DNA of 54,893 nt, taken from Bacillus sp. 123MFChir2. GTDB taxonomy: Bacteria; Bacillota; Bacilli; Bacillales; Bacillaceae_G. The notes under the pieces are model-generated. The model worked only from the letters and a program-made list of their open reading frames with translations, ran no database searches and was not told where the DNA came from. The stretch is taken from assembly GCF_000383235.1 (NCBI RefSeq), contig NZ_KB910951.1, positions 1-54,893 of the forward strand, in the 5' to 3' direction. The position numbers were made by a program, and so were the translations under genes. The number at the start of each line of letters is the position of its first letter. The first letter of the stretch is position 1. Of this stretch, positions 1 through 7,804 are shown piece after piece.

Positions 1-162
1 TTTCTTCACGTAAAAGGTAGTAAGAAAAAACATATCAAACCGTTGTCATTCGCAGGTTTCACACGCTTGTTTCTTTGTGATATTCTGCCGTTTGAGTGGA
101 GAATTTGTTTGAAAGAAATACTGGCATTCCATCGGCAAATAAGTCAAATAGATACTGTATAA
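1..162 (+). CDS. possible 3' end of a gene cut by the window edge
   Basis: Frame 1 is open from the first base to a TAA at 160-162, giving 53 residues with no start inside the window. The peptide has a basic beginning and ends in HRQISQIDTV. I recognise no family. An open frame of this length can arise by chance, so this is only a candidate C-terminus of a gene to the left. The following 30 bases before the terminator at 195-220 show nothing else. Confidence 0.25.
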   Translation, partial: FLHVKGSKKKHIKPLSFAGFTRLFLCDILPFEWRICLKEILAFHRQISQIDTV

Positions 163-194
163 TTTTGGTTAATCAACACGTGTGTACACATAAA

Positions 195-220
195 AAGCCT
201 TCGCTGGGGTGCGAAGGCTT
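195..220 (-). terminator. terminator of the MarR gene
   Basis: AAGCCTTCGC (195-204) pairs with GCGAAGGCTT (211-220) around a 6-base loop. On the minus strand the stem is followed by TTTTTA, as expected for an intrinsic terminator of the leftward gene ending at 259. Confidence 0.75.
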
Positions 221-258
221 TAACGGTTCCCTAATGCAAGATACATAAAAGATTTCTC

Positions 259-678
259 CTAAATTAACTTTTGCGAAATAGCAATCATAATCTTCATTTC
301 TTCTTCAGATAAAGTAGAAAATCGTTCTTTCAAATACAACTTGTTCTGTTTTTCCATCTCAGCTACTAACTCTTTTCCTTTATCAATAATCTCCAAATAC
401 ACAACGCGGCGATCTGATGTACTACGCGAACGCGTTACAAGTCCTTTTTTTATTAGTTTTTCTGCAACAGCCGTAATATGACTATTCGATACATTCAATT
501 CATTCGCAACACGGGAAACCATTTCCTTTTGGTTTCGATTTAAAATACGTAACACGAGAAATTCATTCCACGGAATATAATCCTCAAAAATTTTGTTCAT
601 ATCATTACGGATTGTACGAAACATAGCAAAAAAATTTGTCGACAAATTCTCGATGAGCAACTCGCGATTGTTAACCAT
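259..678 (-). CDS. MarR family transcriptional regulator
   Basis: A 139-residue DNA-binding regulator of the MarR family, normally a dimer with a winged helix-turn-helix that senses small phenolic or oxidising compounds. The wHTH spans about residues 35-95 and includes the wing SRSTSDRRVVYLEI, which resembles the family signature. The longer frame begins with a GTG that lies inside the ribosome-binding site, so I take the ATG at 678, preceded by AGGGGTG nine bases upstream. It stands alone. A perfect inverted repeat sits directly upstream (701-738) and probably mediates autoregulation. The effector and targets cannot be told from sequence. Confidence 0.85.
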   Translation of the reverse strand: MVNNRELLIENLSTNFFAMFRTIRNDMNKIFEDYIPWNEFLVLRILNRNQKEMVSRVANELNVSNSHITAVAEKLIKKGLVTRSRSTSDRRVVYLEIIDKGKELVAEMEKQNKLYLKERFSTLSEEEMKIMIAISQKLI

Positions 679-700
679 TATATACAGCACCCCTATGTAC

Positions 701-738
701 TTAATATAGTTAAATAAAAATATTATGAACTATATTAA
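701..738 (-). promoter_or_regulatory. palindromic operator upstream of the MarR gene
   Basis: TTAATATAGTT (701-711) is exactly repeated in inverted form as AACTATATTAA (728-738), separated by 16 bases. It lies 22 bases upstream of the MarR start codon, where the promoter should be. MarR proteins commonly bind such AT-rich palindromes. That it is this protein's operator is inference. Confidence 0.6.
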
Positions 739-854
739 CGTACTTTTTTCATTTTGTCATCCATTTTATTTGGAAATTCATGTATCTTTTCTTTCTTGTA
801 TGGAAATAGATGATAAAAGTTGCTTTTATCAAATGCTGTACACTTGATCAGCGC

Positions 855-886
855 GAAAACAGGGTGCCTAGAAGCACCCTGTTTTC
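855..886. terminator. orphan hairpin with no recognisable upstream gene
   Basis: GAAAACAGGGTGC (855-867) pairs perfectly with GCACCCTGTTTTC (874-886) around CTAGAA. The downstream plus-strand sequence ATTTTCTTCC is moderately T-rich. Between the MarR promoter and this hairpin (739-854) I find no gene, so it may end an unrecognised short transcript. Confidence 0.45.
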
Positions 887-1047
887 ATTTTCTTCCCCCT
901 AATTAAACAGTGTATCCTTAATATAAAGTTTCGACATTGAAGGATGTCCCCATCAATTATAGTTTCACTACCTATACTTCATTTCCCTAAAAAATGTTAC
1001 AATAAACAAAAAGTTATTTTTTTCCAAAATAAGTGAGGGGGGTTAGT

Positions 1048-1488
1048 ATGAAGGAACAAGACGAGGCGTTTTCAGATTTAAATAGAAAAGAAAAAACACT
1101 TGTAATTAGTAGTATTTCGCTACTCATTTTTCTCGCATTGGCTTTTATATTTTTTGTTTATGTTGGTGTATTTCATCTTACTGGGGTCGAATATACATCT
1201 CGAACAGCTCTTCTTCTCTTTTTTATATTAAGCCTTGCTTTAGACATATTTAGTAGCTTTGGAATTGGTTTGTGTAAAATATTTTTTAGCGCTCCATTAA
1301 ACCAAATGCCTAAATGGCTCTCATTTCTCCTTCTTGCTATTTTACAAATTTCCTTTGATTGGATTACAATTCATATTACAGACGAATGGATTGATGGGGT
1401 TACCATCTCCAATATAGGTGAATTGTTGATTGTTCTAACCTTTTTCACAATTGATAAACTATGGATTACCGATAAGAAAAATAAGTAA
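1048..1488 (+). CDS. YrvL-like small membrane protein
   Basis: A 146-residue integral membrane protein with a charged N-terminal 25 residues and four hydrophobic segments (about 26-50, 60-80, 92-112 and 120-140). The GVFHLTGVEY stretch after the first segment recalls the YrvL family, whose B. subtilis member restrains the SigO-RsoA system; this assignment rests on memory of the family pattern and is tentative. The ATG at 1048 follows AGGGGGG by seven bases; a GTG at 1033 overlaps the ribosome-binding site and is rejected. The thioredoxin-like gene follows 64 bases later. Confidence 0.6.
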   Translation: MKEQDEAFSDLNRKEKTLVISSISLLIFLALAFIFFVYVGVFHLTGVEYTSRTALLLFFILSLALDIFSSFGIGLCKIFFSAPLNQMPKWLSFLLLAILQISFDWITIHITDEWIDGVTISNIGELLIVLTFFTIDKLWITDKKNK

Positions 1489-1552
1489 TATTACAAGCTT
1501 TCCGCAAAAAAACTTGATACAATATGAGAAAATATAGAAAGGAGTGTCATGT

Positions 1553-2107
1553 ATGACATTACAACAATGGTTTGAAAAAGGCATGTCCTTTGATACATAT
1601 GTAAATAATATGACAGTAAACCAATACGAATTGCTACACGTTTACAATAACTTCTTAATTCCAAATGAACTTCTTCCAATTTTAGAAACACGCCAAAATG
1701 ACAACTTAAAGGTTATCGTTTTAAGCGCAGATTGGTGCGGTGATGCCCTTCTTTGCGTACCAATTATGAAACGCATTTGCGAAGTTGCTGGCATCGAGAT
1801 GAGCTTACTTATTCGCGATGATAATTTAGAGTTGATGGATCAATATTTAACAAATGGTACAGCACGCGCAATTCCAATTTTTATTTTTATCGATCAAGAT
1901 GGGAAAGAAAAGGCAGTATGGGGGCCTCGAGCACCAAAAGTACAAGAGTTGGTTACCTCTATGCGTGCAACACTTCCTAATAAGGAAGATCCAGGGTTCG
2001 AAGAAAAACAGCAAAACATGTATGCAGAATTCCGTAAAACGTTAGCTTCTGACACTGCAATTTGGGAGCACGTCATGGGAAATATAATAGAAAAAATAGC
2101 AAAATAA
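1553..2107 (+). CDS. thioredoxin-fold family protein
   Basis: A 184-residue cytosolic protein with a thioredoxin-like core. SADWCGDALLCVPIMKRI (about residues 57-74) stands where thioredoxins carry WCGPC, but only the first cysteine is in its usual place and the next comes six residues later, so a classical CxxC dithiol is absent. IPIFIFID is the usual cis-proline strand. ATG 1553 is preceded by AAAGGAG nine bases upstream. It may act in thiol chemistry or have lost redox function. The gene ends in a terminator shared with uppP. Confidence 0.75.
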   Translation: MTLQQWFEKGMSFDTYVNNMTVNQYELLHVYNNFLIPNELLPILETRQNDNLKVIVLSADWCGDALLCVPIMKRICEVAGIEMSLLIRDDNLELMDQYLTNGTARAIPIFIFIDQDGKEKAVWGPRAPKVQELVTSMRATLPNKEDPGFEEKQQNMYAEFRKTLASDTAIWEHVMGNIIEKIAK

Positions 2108-2131
2108 AAAACTGCCCAATGGCAGTTTTTT
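2106..2131. terminator. bidirectional terminator between the thioredoxin-like gene and uppP
   Basis: Six A residues plus CTGCC (2106-2116) pair with GGCAG plus six T residues (2121-2131) around CAAT. It serves the convergent genes ending at 2107 and 2134. Confidence 0.85.
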
Positions 2132-2133
2132 CA

Positions 2134-2925
2134 TTATAAAACAAAGAAATAAAACACCGCAGCAAGAATGAAACGGTAATATGCAAATGGTGTTAATTTC
2201 ACACGAGATAATAATTTTAAGAATGAAACAATCGCTAACATCGCAACGACGAATGCAGTAATAAATCCGCTCGCAAATAATGGAAGATCTGCTGCACTTA
2301 ATTCATTCCAACTCTTAATTAAGTCAAGGCCTGTTGCTGCAACCATCATTGGTACTGCAAGAATAAATGTATATTCAGCAGCCGCTGTATGAGATACACG
2401 AGCTAATAACCCACCACTAATCGTAGATCCAGAACGTGAAAATCCTGGCCATAGTGCTAAACATTGAAACATTCCAATTGTGAATGCTTGTTTATAGGTA
2501 ATCTCGTCCAATGTTTTTGCTGTGCTTGGTTTTGAAAACTTTTCAGCAATAATCATTAAAATACCACCAGCAACTAGACTAATAACAACCGGGCCTGTCC
2601 CGAATAAAATCTCCTTGATTTTGCTATGAAATAAAAAACCAAGTAAACCAGCTGGAATCATTCCGATAATAATATGTAATAAGTTTAAAGATGGCCCTTG
2701 CTTTACTCGTCCAATTCCAACTAATGACCATAATCGTTTCCAAAATACAACAACAACTGCTAAAATGGATCCTAATTGCACAACAACTTCAAAGGTTTTT
2801 GCCTTATCTCCTTCAAACCCAATTAAATGCCCTGTTAAAATCATATGTCCTGTTGATGATACAGGTAAAAACTCCGTCAATCCTTCAACAGCACCCATGA
2901 TTAATCCAATTAACCAATCAGCCAC
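2134..2925 (-). CDS. uppP: undecaprenyl-diphosphatase (BacA/UppP family)
   Basis: Integral membrane enzyme that dephosphorylates undecaprenyl pyrophosphate so that the lipid carrier can be reused for peptidoglycan and teichoic acid synthesis; overexpression classically gives bacitracin resistance. The 263 residues match the family length. The catalytic signature [14 protein letters not shown] is at residues 14-27, and the second conserved motif, [13 protein letters not shown], lies near 160-172. The start is GTG at 2925, seven bases after TAAGGAGG. B. cereus-group genomes usually have several paralogs, so this may be one of them. Confidence 0.95.
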   Translation of the reverse strand: MADWLIGLIMGAVEGLTEFLPVSSTGHMILTGHLIGFEGDKAKTFEVVVQLGSILAVVVVFWKRLWSLVGIGRVKQGPSLNLLHIIIGMIPAGLLGFLFHSKIKEILFGTGPVVISLVAGGILMIIAEKFSKPSTAKTLDEITYKQAFTIGMFQCLALWPGFSRSGSTISGGLLARVSHTAAAEYTFILAVPMMVAATGLDLIKSWNELSAADLPLFASGFITAFVVAMLAIVSFLKLLSRVKLTPFAYYRFILAAVFYFFVL

Positions 2926-3107
2926 ACCCGTGCCTCCTTAATACCTTCTAATGCTTTATTCATACTTTATCATAATACCTCATCTTTACAAAACACGCAT
3001 CGTTTTTTTCAAATTCATTCTAAATACATGGATACGTATTACTTTTCTAAATCCTTATTCAATAGTATGATTGAAGCGGTTTGTTTGTATATTAGAAAGG
3101 AGTAAAT

Positions 3108-4466
3108 ATGAAAGAATCTTCATCAATTTCACAAAAAATAAAACAATTTGTCTTATTATTTTTCCCTATATTTGTTACACAAATATCATTATTTTCCATG
3201 AGCTTTTTCGATACTACGATGTCAGGCCATGCAAGCGCTACGGATTTAGCTGGCGTTGCAATTGGAACAAGTATATGGATTCCAATTAGTACAGGATTAA
3301 CAGGTATTTTAATGGCAACCACTCCGATTGTCGCTCATCTTATCGGTTCCAAACAAAAAGAAAAGGTCTCTCACATTGTGACACAAGCTGTATATTTAGC
3401 GATTTTTGTCAGCTTTATCGTTATACTAATTGGTTTTTTTGCAGTTTCACCTATTTTAAACGCCATGCATTTAGAGCAACGAGTAGCTCAAATTGCTAGT
3501 CAATTTTTAAGCATTATCGCATTTGGTATCATTCCACTGTTTGTTTATACAGTTCTCCGCGGTTTTATTGATGCCTTAGGAAAAACACGGACTACAATGA
3601 TTATCACTTTACTATCTTTACCGATTAATATTGTGTTGAACTATGTACTCATTTTTGGTCATTTCGGTTTCCCTAAACTCGGAGGAGTCGGAGCTGCGAT
3701 TGCCTCAACAATCACATACTGGTGTATTTTGCTAATCACAATTATCATTATTCGTACAAAAGAACCGTTCTCCCCATATGGTATCTTTCGATGTCTATAT
3801 CATCCCTCTCTACCCAGCTGGAAGGAATTATTAAAACTCGGGATACCTATTGGATTTGCAATCTTTTTTGAAACAAGCATTTTTGCTGCTGTTACGTTAT
3901 TAATGAGTAATTATAATACAACAACCATCGCTGCTCACCAGTCTGCAATAAACTTCGCGTCTCTTTTATATATGACACCACTTAGCTTATCTATGGCAAT
4001 GACAATTTCTGTCGGATTCGAAGTCGGTGCATCCAGGTATAAAGATGCTAAGCACTATAGCTTTATAGGGATTGGCTTGGCATTAGCGTTTGCATGTGTT
4101 TATTCGCTCTTACTATTTGTATTTGATGAAAATATCGCTTCTATTTATACAAATGATCCTGTTGTACACGACTTAACGAAACAATTTCTAGTATTTGCGA
4201 TTTTGTTCCAATTTTCCGACGCAGTTGCTACACCAGTACAAGGGGCACTTCGCGGTTATAAAGATGTAAATGTCGCTCTTATTATGACGCTCATCGCCTA
4301 TTGGGTCATAGGTCTGCCGCTTGGTTATATCCTTGCAACCTATACACCTTTAGCTGCAAAAGGATATTGGATTGGACTTATTTTAGGATTGGCTTTCGGA
4401 GCAATCTTTTTACTTGCTCGTCTATTACAAGTACAGAAAAAATATATTGTAGTCAAAAGCCGCTAA
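3108..4466 (+). CDS. MATE family multidrug efflux transporter
   Basis: A 452-residue polytopic membrane protein of the MATE (NorM/DinF-like) family, exporting drugs or metabolites by Na+ or H+ antiport. The two homologous halves are visible: the first begins around [22 protein letters not shown] (split by residues 18-40) and the second around [20 protein letters not shown] (245-265). GASRYKDA in the second half is also typical. Length equals the usual 440-460. ATG 3108 follows AAAGGAG. It is monocistronic, with a terminator overlapping the stop codon. The substrate cannot be predicted. Confidence 0.92.
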   Translation: MKESSSISQKIKQFVLLFFPIFVTQISLFSMSFFDTTMSGHASATDLAGVAIGTSIWIPISTGLTGILMATTPIVAHLIGSKQKEKVSHIVTQAVYLAIFVSFIVILIGFFAVSPILNAMHLEQRVAQIASQFLSIIAFGIIPLFVYTVLRGFIDALGKTRTTMIITLLSLPINIVLNYVLIFGHFGFPKLGGVGAAIASTITYWCILLITIIIIRTKEPFSPYGIFRCLYHPSLPSWKELLKLGIPIGFAIFFETSIFAAVTLLMSNYNTTTIAAHQSAINFASLLYMTPLSLSMAMTISVGFEVGASRYKDAKHYSFIGIGLALAFACVYSLLLFVFDENIASIYTNDPVVHDLTKQFLVFAILFQFSDAVATPVQGALRGYKDVNVALIMTLIAYWVIGLPLGYILATYTPLAAKGYWIGLILGLAFGAIFLLARLLQVQKKYIVVKSR

Positions 4467-4480
4467 ATAGCGGCTTTTGA
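4453..4480 (+). terminator. terminator of the MATE gene
   Basis: TCAAAAGCCGCTA (4453-4465) and TAGCGGCTTTTGA (4468-4480) form a 13-bp perfect stem that includes the stop codon. Confidence 0.75.
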
Positions 4481-4542
4481 ACATCTGAAAGATACAAAAA
4501 GGGCAACTCTCTATTTTTTGCATCTGTTTATTTTTCTAATAG

Positions 4543-4794
4543 GTAACTACTCAGCTATACCTTTTAGAAATTTAGATTCTAGTGAAGATGTGTCTCTCTA
4601 TTACTTATAAATTCACTTTTGGGCACATAGACTGCTGTCATGCAAACAGGGCGGGAGCCTGTACGTATTTTCTATTTTCAAACTTTGCACGTAGCAGAAA
4701 TAGGCCCTGACCGCTCCTGTGCATCGCCAGTCCCTCTCGCCCATTTAAAAAGATACTTTTCTGCCTTTTTTTCATACAGTAACTGAGTAGTTAC
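4543..4794. repeat. chimeric repeat: 12-bp terminal inverted repeats around a bcr1-like core
   Basis: The element starts with GTAACTACTCAG (4543-4554) and ends with its exact reverse complement CTGAGTAGTTAC (4783-4794), 252 bp overall. Its middle (about 4600-4770) resembles the bcr1-like repeats elsewhere in this window, including ACGTAGCAGAAATAGGCCCT and GACCGCTCCTGTGCATCGCC. A second copy with the same architecture is at 48184-48459. No open frame of note lies inside, so it would be non-autonomous. This accounts for most of the 430-base gap between the MATE and L,D-transpeptidase genes. Confidence 0.75.
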
Positions 4795-4901
4795 TCTAAT
4801 ACATTAATTAATATCTGTAATATTACAAAAAAAGAATAGGATTCCTTATAAAAGAGAGCTATAATAGATTTTGATATTTCTAGAAAGGAGATTAATTGAA
4901 T

Positions 4902-5372
4902 ATGAGGAAAATTTTGATTGCACTACTACTCTGCTTTTCTTCTATGCTTCCTATTAAAGCAGTCAACGCAGAGACAAATCAGCCAGATCATTTGATAACT
5001 GTCAATGTTGCGACTAATAAGATGGCATATTATGAAAAGGGTAAGCTTATTAAAGAGTTTACAGTTGCTACTGGCAAAAGCAGTACAAAAACACCATTAG
5101 GAACGTACAAGATTGTTAACAAAATTAAGAATCGTCCATATTACAAAAGACACATTCCTGGCGGTGATCCACGTAACCCATTAGGAGATCGTTGGCTCGG
5201 TCTTGATGTAAATGGAACGAAAGGAACAACATATGCAATCCATGGAACCAATAATGTAAATGCGATTGGAAAATGGACTACACTTGGTTGTATTCGCATG
5301 TATAATGAAGATGTACATTGGTTATTTGATCGCGTTCCTGTCAATACAACTGTAACTATCACAAACAAATAA
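4902..5372 (+). CDS. secreted L,D-transpeptidase (YkuD domain)
   Basis: A 156-residue exported enzyme that forms or edits 3-3 (LD) peptidoglycan cross-links. A signal peptide occupies residues 1-24 (basic MRK, hydrophobic core, cleavage near VNAE). The YkuD domain follows, with HGTN at 114-117 and the catalytic motif TLGCIRM at 127-133, whose Cys130 is the nucleophile. There is no LysM domain, unlike some Bacillus relatives. ATG 4902 is 11 bases after AAAGGAG; a TTG at 4896 would be five bases after it and is the alternative start. The gene is monocistronic. Confidence 0.92.
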   Translation: MRKILIALLLCFSSMLPIKAVNAETNQPDHLITVNVATNKMAYYEKGKLIKEFTVATGKSSTKTPLGTYKIVNKIKNRPYYKRHIPGGDPRNPLGDRWLGLDVNGTKGTTYAIHGTNNVNAIGKWTTLGCIRMYNEDVHWLFDRVPVNTTVTITNK

Positions 5373-5435
5373 GCAATAACATATAAAGTAATTACTGTTT
5401 CATATGAATATATAGTTACATAATGCTTTTTTTTT

Positions 5436-5475
5436 GAGGAAAAATGTTCTTTTTTAAGAACATTTTTCCTCATTT
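5436..5475 (+). terminator. terminator of the L,D-transpeptidase gene
   Basis: GAGGAAAAATGTTCTT (5436-5451) pairs perfectly with AAGAACATTTTTCCTC (5456-5471) around TTTT. Confidence 0.7.
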
Positions 5476-5628
5476 AGAAACTATATTAAGAACTTATTAT
5501 AATAAGATATTTAAATATTAATTCTCTTTTCCAATATTTTTATTTATACTTTTGATTCAAGCCTCCCCAAGTGTATATTTCTTCCTTATAGCGCGTAACC
5601 TATCCATACAGTGAAAGGAGTTGCAACT

Positions 5629-5791
5629 ATGGACGAAACAGAAGAACAACAATCTTATCAAGAAGAGTTCGCACCGGAAATTTCACCTAGTTCATCCCCC
5701 CTCTCGCTTTTCGAATATGACGTTTTTAGTAGGAATTGTCGTATTTGCAGCTGTATTATTATTGCTAATTACCTTCGTATATTTTAAATAA
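5629..5791 (+). pseudogene. small single-pass membrane protein gene, frameshifted at a C tract
   Basis: ATG 5629 follows GAAAGGAG and opens MDETEEQQSYQEEFAPEISP, an acidic Glu/Gln-rich head. After a run of six C residues (5695-5701) the frame becomes Cys-rich nonsense ending at 5787. One frame over, the same DNA encodes MTFLVGIVVFAAVLLLLITF followed by VYFK and a stop at 5791: a perfect transmembrane helix. One base fewer in the C run would fuse head and helix into a protein of about 53 residues. So this is a frameshift mutation, a sequencing error, or a slippage switch. Function unknown; another tiny gene follows 17 bases later. Confidence 0.65.
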
Positions 5792-5808
5792 AAGACAGGA
5801 GGAGTAAT

Positions 5809-5958
5809 ATGGATAACAACCGAGCAAGTACAAGCAAACGAGTTGTAAAAACACAAAAAGGCTACGCCGGAGATTCTTTGGACAAACACCGTGCTATCGA
5901 AAATGCGAATCTTGTTTTGGCTAAAAAGGAGATTGGGCAACAAAACGAGAATTTATAA
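5809..5958 (+). CDS. small basic hypothetical protein (49 aa)
   Basis: ATG 5809 is preceded by AGGAGGAG at ideal spacing, and the frame runs to TAA at 5956-5958. The product is hydrophilic and rich in Lys, Asn and Gln (MDNNRASTSKRVVKTQKGYA at the start), without membrane segment or cysteine. It sits 17 bases after the frameshifted membrane mini-gene, so the two probably form one transcript. I recognise no family; its style fits the many small sporeformer proteins. Confidence 0.6.
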   Translation: MDNNRASTSKRVVKTQKGYAGDSLDKHRAIENANLVLAKKEIGQQNENL

Positions 5959-5960
5959 GG

Positions 5961-6038
5961 CGAAAGCGAGTTCAAGTCATGTTGTATTCTACATAACAGA
6001 AACTTGCATGTCGAAAAACCAAAATGGATTTATATAGA
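5961..6038 (-). repeat. bcr1-like repeat, half copy
   Basis: Read on the minus strand, this carries the left half of the bcr1-like consensus: a TATAAATCC start, TTTTTCGACATGCAAG, then CTGTTATGTAGAATACAAC. It stops before the conserved GTGGCAG...GCCAG half. Compare the full minus-strand copy at 44843-45030. Confidence 0.65.
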
Positions 6039-6041
6039 ATA

Positions 6042-6077
6042 ACAAAAGAAGTCCCTAATTTAGGGATTTTCTTTTGT
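6042..6077 (+). terminator. terminator of the two small genes
   Basis: ACAAAAGAAGTCCCTAA pairs with TTAGGGATTTTCTTTTGT with one mismatch. It lies between the small genes and the kinase-like gene. Confidence 0.65.
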
Positions 6078-6106
6078 ATGATTAATGAACGAAAGAGGCG
6101 AAAAAA

Positions 6107-7015
6107 ATGATAAACTATACGCACTACATTCAAAAAACACTCCCGGATTTACCTATCCATTCTTTTCATAAAGATGAAAGCGGCTGGGATAATGTTGCGA
6201 TTATCGTAAATGATGAATGGTTATTTCGATTTCCTAGAAAAATTGAATATGCCAAAAAAATTCCTCGTGAAAAACAATTGTACGAAGTTCTATTTCCTAT
6301 ACTGCAAACTGAGTTTATAGAAATACCGAACTATCATATTTTATATGATAACGAAGCGGATTCTATTCCTGTTTGTAGTTACTATAAAATGATTCACGGT
6401 GAACCATTCAAATCATCTTACTTACATAATCTTTCAATCAATGAAAAAGCACACATTGCCGCGCAACTAGCATCATTTCTTGCTGCTTTGCATACAGTCC
6501 CTACTACACTTGCAAAAGAATGGGGCTTTCAAGTTGAACAAACTATTAAACATTGGAAGGAATTATATATAAAACTAAAAGGTTATCTGTTTACCACACT
6601 TACAATAGAAGAAACTAATCGATTGAATACACTATTTCAAACATTTTTAGAACAACTATATACAAGTACTTCCTTACAAACCGTTATTCATGCCGACTTA
6701 ACACATAACCATATTCTATTTCATCCTCATACAAAAAAACTTGCCGGTATCATTGATATAGGAGACGCACAAATTGGTGATCCTGCATTTGATTTTGCTG
6801 GATTATATGCCGATTATGGACATGATTTTACATTAGAAGTTTACAACAACTATATTTCTTTAACAAAGAGCAAGGATAAAACCTTTTTCGAGCGAATTAC
6901 CTCCTTTTATCAATACAGCCCTATACTCCATGATCTCGTATACGGTTTCGAAGCAAATAATGAAAAAATAATTGAAACAAATAAACAAAGATTATTACAT
7001 ATTTTAAACAAATAA
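6107..7015 (+). CDS. aminoglycoside phosphotransferase (APH) family kinase
   Basis: A 302-residue cytosolic small-molecule kinase of the APH/choline-kinase fold. The catalytic loop HADLTHNHILF (about 196-206) contains the base Asp and the Asn position, and the metal-binding loop GIIDIGDAQIGDPAFDFAGL (about 215-234) replaces the DFG motif. The N-terminal WDNVAIIVNDEWLFRFPR gives the glycine-poor ATP loop and Lys strand. Family members phosphorylate aminoglycosides, macrolides, choline, homoserine or thioribose-type sugars; this chromosomal one need not be a resistance enzyme. ATG 6107 has a weak site, AGAGGCG. Monocistronic with its own terminator. Confidence 0.85.
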   Translation: MINYTHYIQKTLPDLPIHSFHKDESGWDNVAIIVNDEWLFRFPRKIEYAKKIPREKQLYEVLFPILQTEFIEIPNYHILYDNEADSIPVCSYYKMIHGEPFKSSYLHNLSINEKAHIAAQLASFLAALHTVPTTLAKEWGFQVEQTIKHWKELYIKLKGYLFTTLTIEETNRLNTLFQTFLEQLYTSTSLQTVIHADLTHNHILFHPHTKKLAGIIDIGDAQIGDPAFDFAGLYADYGHDFTLEVYNNYISLTKSKDKTFFERITSFYQYSPILHDLVYGFEANNEKIIETNKQRLLHILNK

Positions 7016-7040
7016 AAAGGTGCTTCTTTGCACCTTTTTT
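7014..7040 (+). terminator. terminator of the APH-like gene
   Basis: AAAAAGGTGC and GCACCTTTTTT around TTCTTT. Strong T tail. Confidence 0.85.
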
Positions 7041-7057
7041 CCTGCTCGCGCTCACCA

Positions 7058-7504
7058 TTAAGAAAGGTGATGTACAAACTCTGTACCAAAATGAAGACAT
7101 GCATCAACATCTTCATTTTCTGGCGTTAATTCCACTTTTAATCCGCCGAGTACGACTTTAGCTCCGCAGTCTTGTAATTTTTCAATTAAAATGTCAACAG
7201 CAGCTCCGTATTTCGGATATGCAGAATCCCCTGAACCAAACACTGCTGCTATTTTCCCTGTTAAATCCACTTTATCCATTTCATCATAGAAATCTAAGAA
7301 ATCATCCGGTAAATCGCCGTCTCCCCATGTGTATGCACCTAGTACAATTCCATCATACTCTTCTAGAATAGACGCTTTTGGTGACGACATAATATCAATG
7401 ACTTCAATTTCTTTTCCTGCCTCACGAATCGCCCCGGCAATATGATCTGCCATCTCCTCTGTATTTCCACTCATACTTGCAAAAATCATTACTAACTTAC
7501 TCAT
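7058..7504 (-). CDS. flavodoxin
   Basis: A 148-residue short-chain flavodoxin, an FMN protein that carries single electrons in place of ferredoxin when iron is short. The FMN phosphate loop ASMSGNTEEM is at residues 9-18, followed by GAYTWGDGDLPDDFLDFYDE (about 57-76) and FGSGDSAYPKYG (about 89-100), all diagnostic. ATG 7504 follows AAAGGGAGAGAG. Two Fur boxes (7572-7590 and 7613-7629) lie upstream, which fits iron-repressed expression as for the B. subtilis YkuN/YkuP flavodoxins. Confidence 0.95.
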   Translation of the reverse strand: MSKLVMIFASMSGNTEEMADHIAGAIREAGKEIEVIDIMSSPKASILEEYDGIVLGAYTWGDGDLPDDFLDFYDEMDKVDLTGKIAAVFGSGDSAYPKYGAAVDILIEKLQDCGAKVVLGGLKVELTPENEDVDACLHFGTEFVHHLS

Positions 7505-7571
7505 TCAACTCTCTCCCTTTATTATGTATCTCATTCTATTTATTTTTTGCACTCTTTTACAATCATCAAAC

Positions 7572-7629
7572 GATAATGATAACCATTATCAAATACAACA
7601 ATACTAGATTAATTGATAACAATTATCAA
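7572..7629 (-). promoter_or_regulatory. two Fur boxes at the flavodoxin promoter
   Basis: GATAATGATAACCATTATC (7572-7590) differs from the 19-bp Fur consensus at very few positions, and TTGATAACAATTATCAA (7613-7629) contains a 7-1-7 TGATAA...TTATCA box. On the minus strand a TTGATA -35 inside the second box stands 17 bases from TAGTAT, so Fur binding would block RNA polymerase. Confidence 0.85.
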
Positions 7630-7671
7630 AGTCAATGACCATTTTTGAAAAATTGATGAAAAGATACAAGC

Positions 7672-7700
7672 TTGTCCGGAAGACATTCATATACTATAAA
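7672..7700 (+). promoter_or_regulatory. SigA-type promoter of the candidate small RNA
   Basis: TTGTCC (7672-7677), 17-base spacer, TATAAA (7695-7700). An imperfect inverted repeat, CATTCATA (7684-7691) with TATAAATG (7695-7702), overlaps the -10 box and could be an operator. The Fur boxes are 43 bases further upstream and do not overlap this promoter. Confidence 0.5.
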
Positions 7701-7705
7701 TGAGC

Positions 7706-7776
7706 ATAGTTCTTTCTTAACCCTCTCTAACGGAAAGAAATAGAAGCAACTGCGAATATCGCAGTTGCCTTTTTTT
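7706..7776 (+). ncRNA. candidate FsrA-like small regulatory RNA
   Basis: About 70 nt between a plausible promoter and a strong terminator, without a start codon and ribosome site. The 5' part can fold as TTCTTTC (about 7710-7716) paired to GAAAGAA (about 7733-7739), exposing the loop TTAACCCTCTCTAAC, a C-rich sequence complementary to Shine-Dalgarno sites. The 3' end is the terminator GCAACTGCGA (7746-7755) / TCGCAGTTGC (7759-7768) plus a run of T. The C-rich loop, size and placement beside a Fur-controlled flavodoxin recall FsrA, the iron-sparing sRNA of Bacillus. The identity is inference. Confidence 0.55.
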
Positions 7777-7804
7777 ATTCTGAAATATACAGTGAAACTT
7801 ACAC

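Noticed and set aside
4480-4895. Hidden gene in the 430-base gap before the L,D-transpeptidase
   Set aside because: The space is filled by the repeat element with terminal inverted repeats; no frame with a ribosome site is seen.
6107-7015. Acquired aminoglycoside resistance gene
   Set aside because: The protein has the APH fold only; base composition and context are those of the core chromosome, so resistance is not supported.
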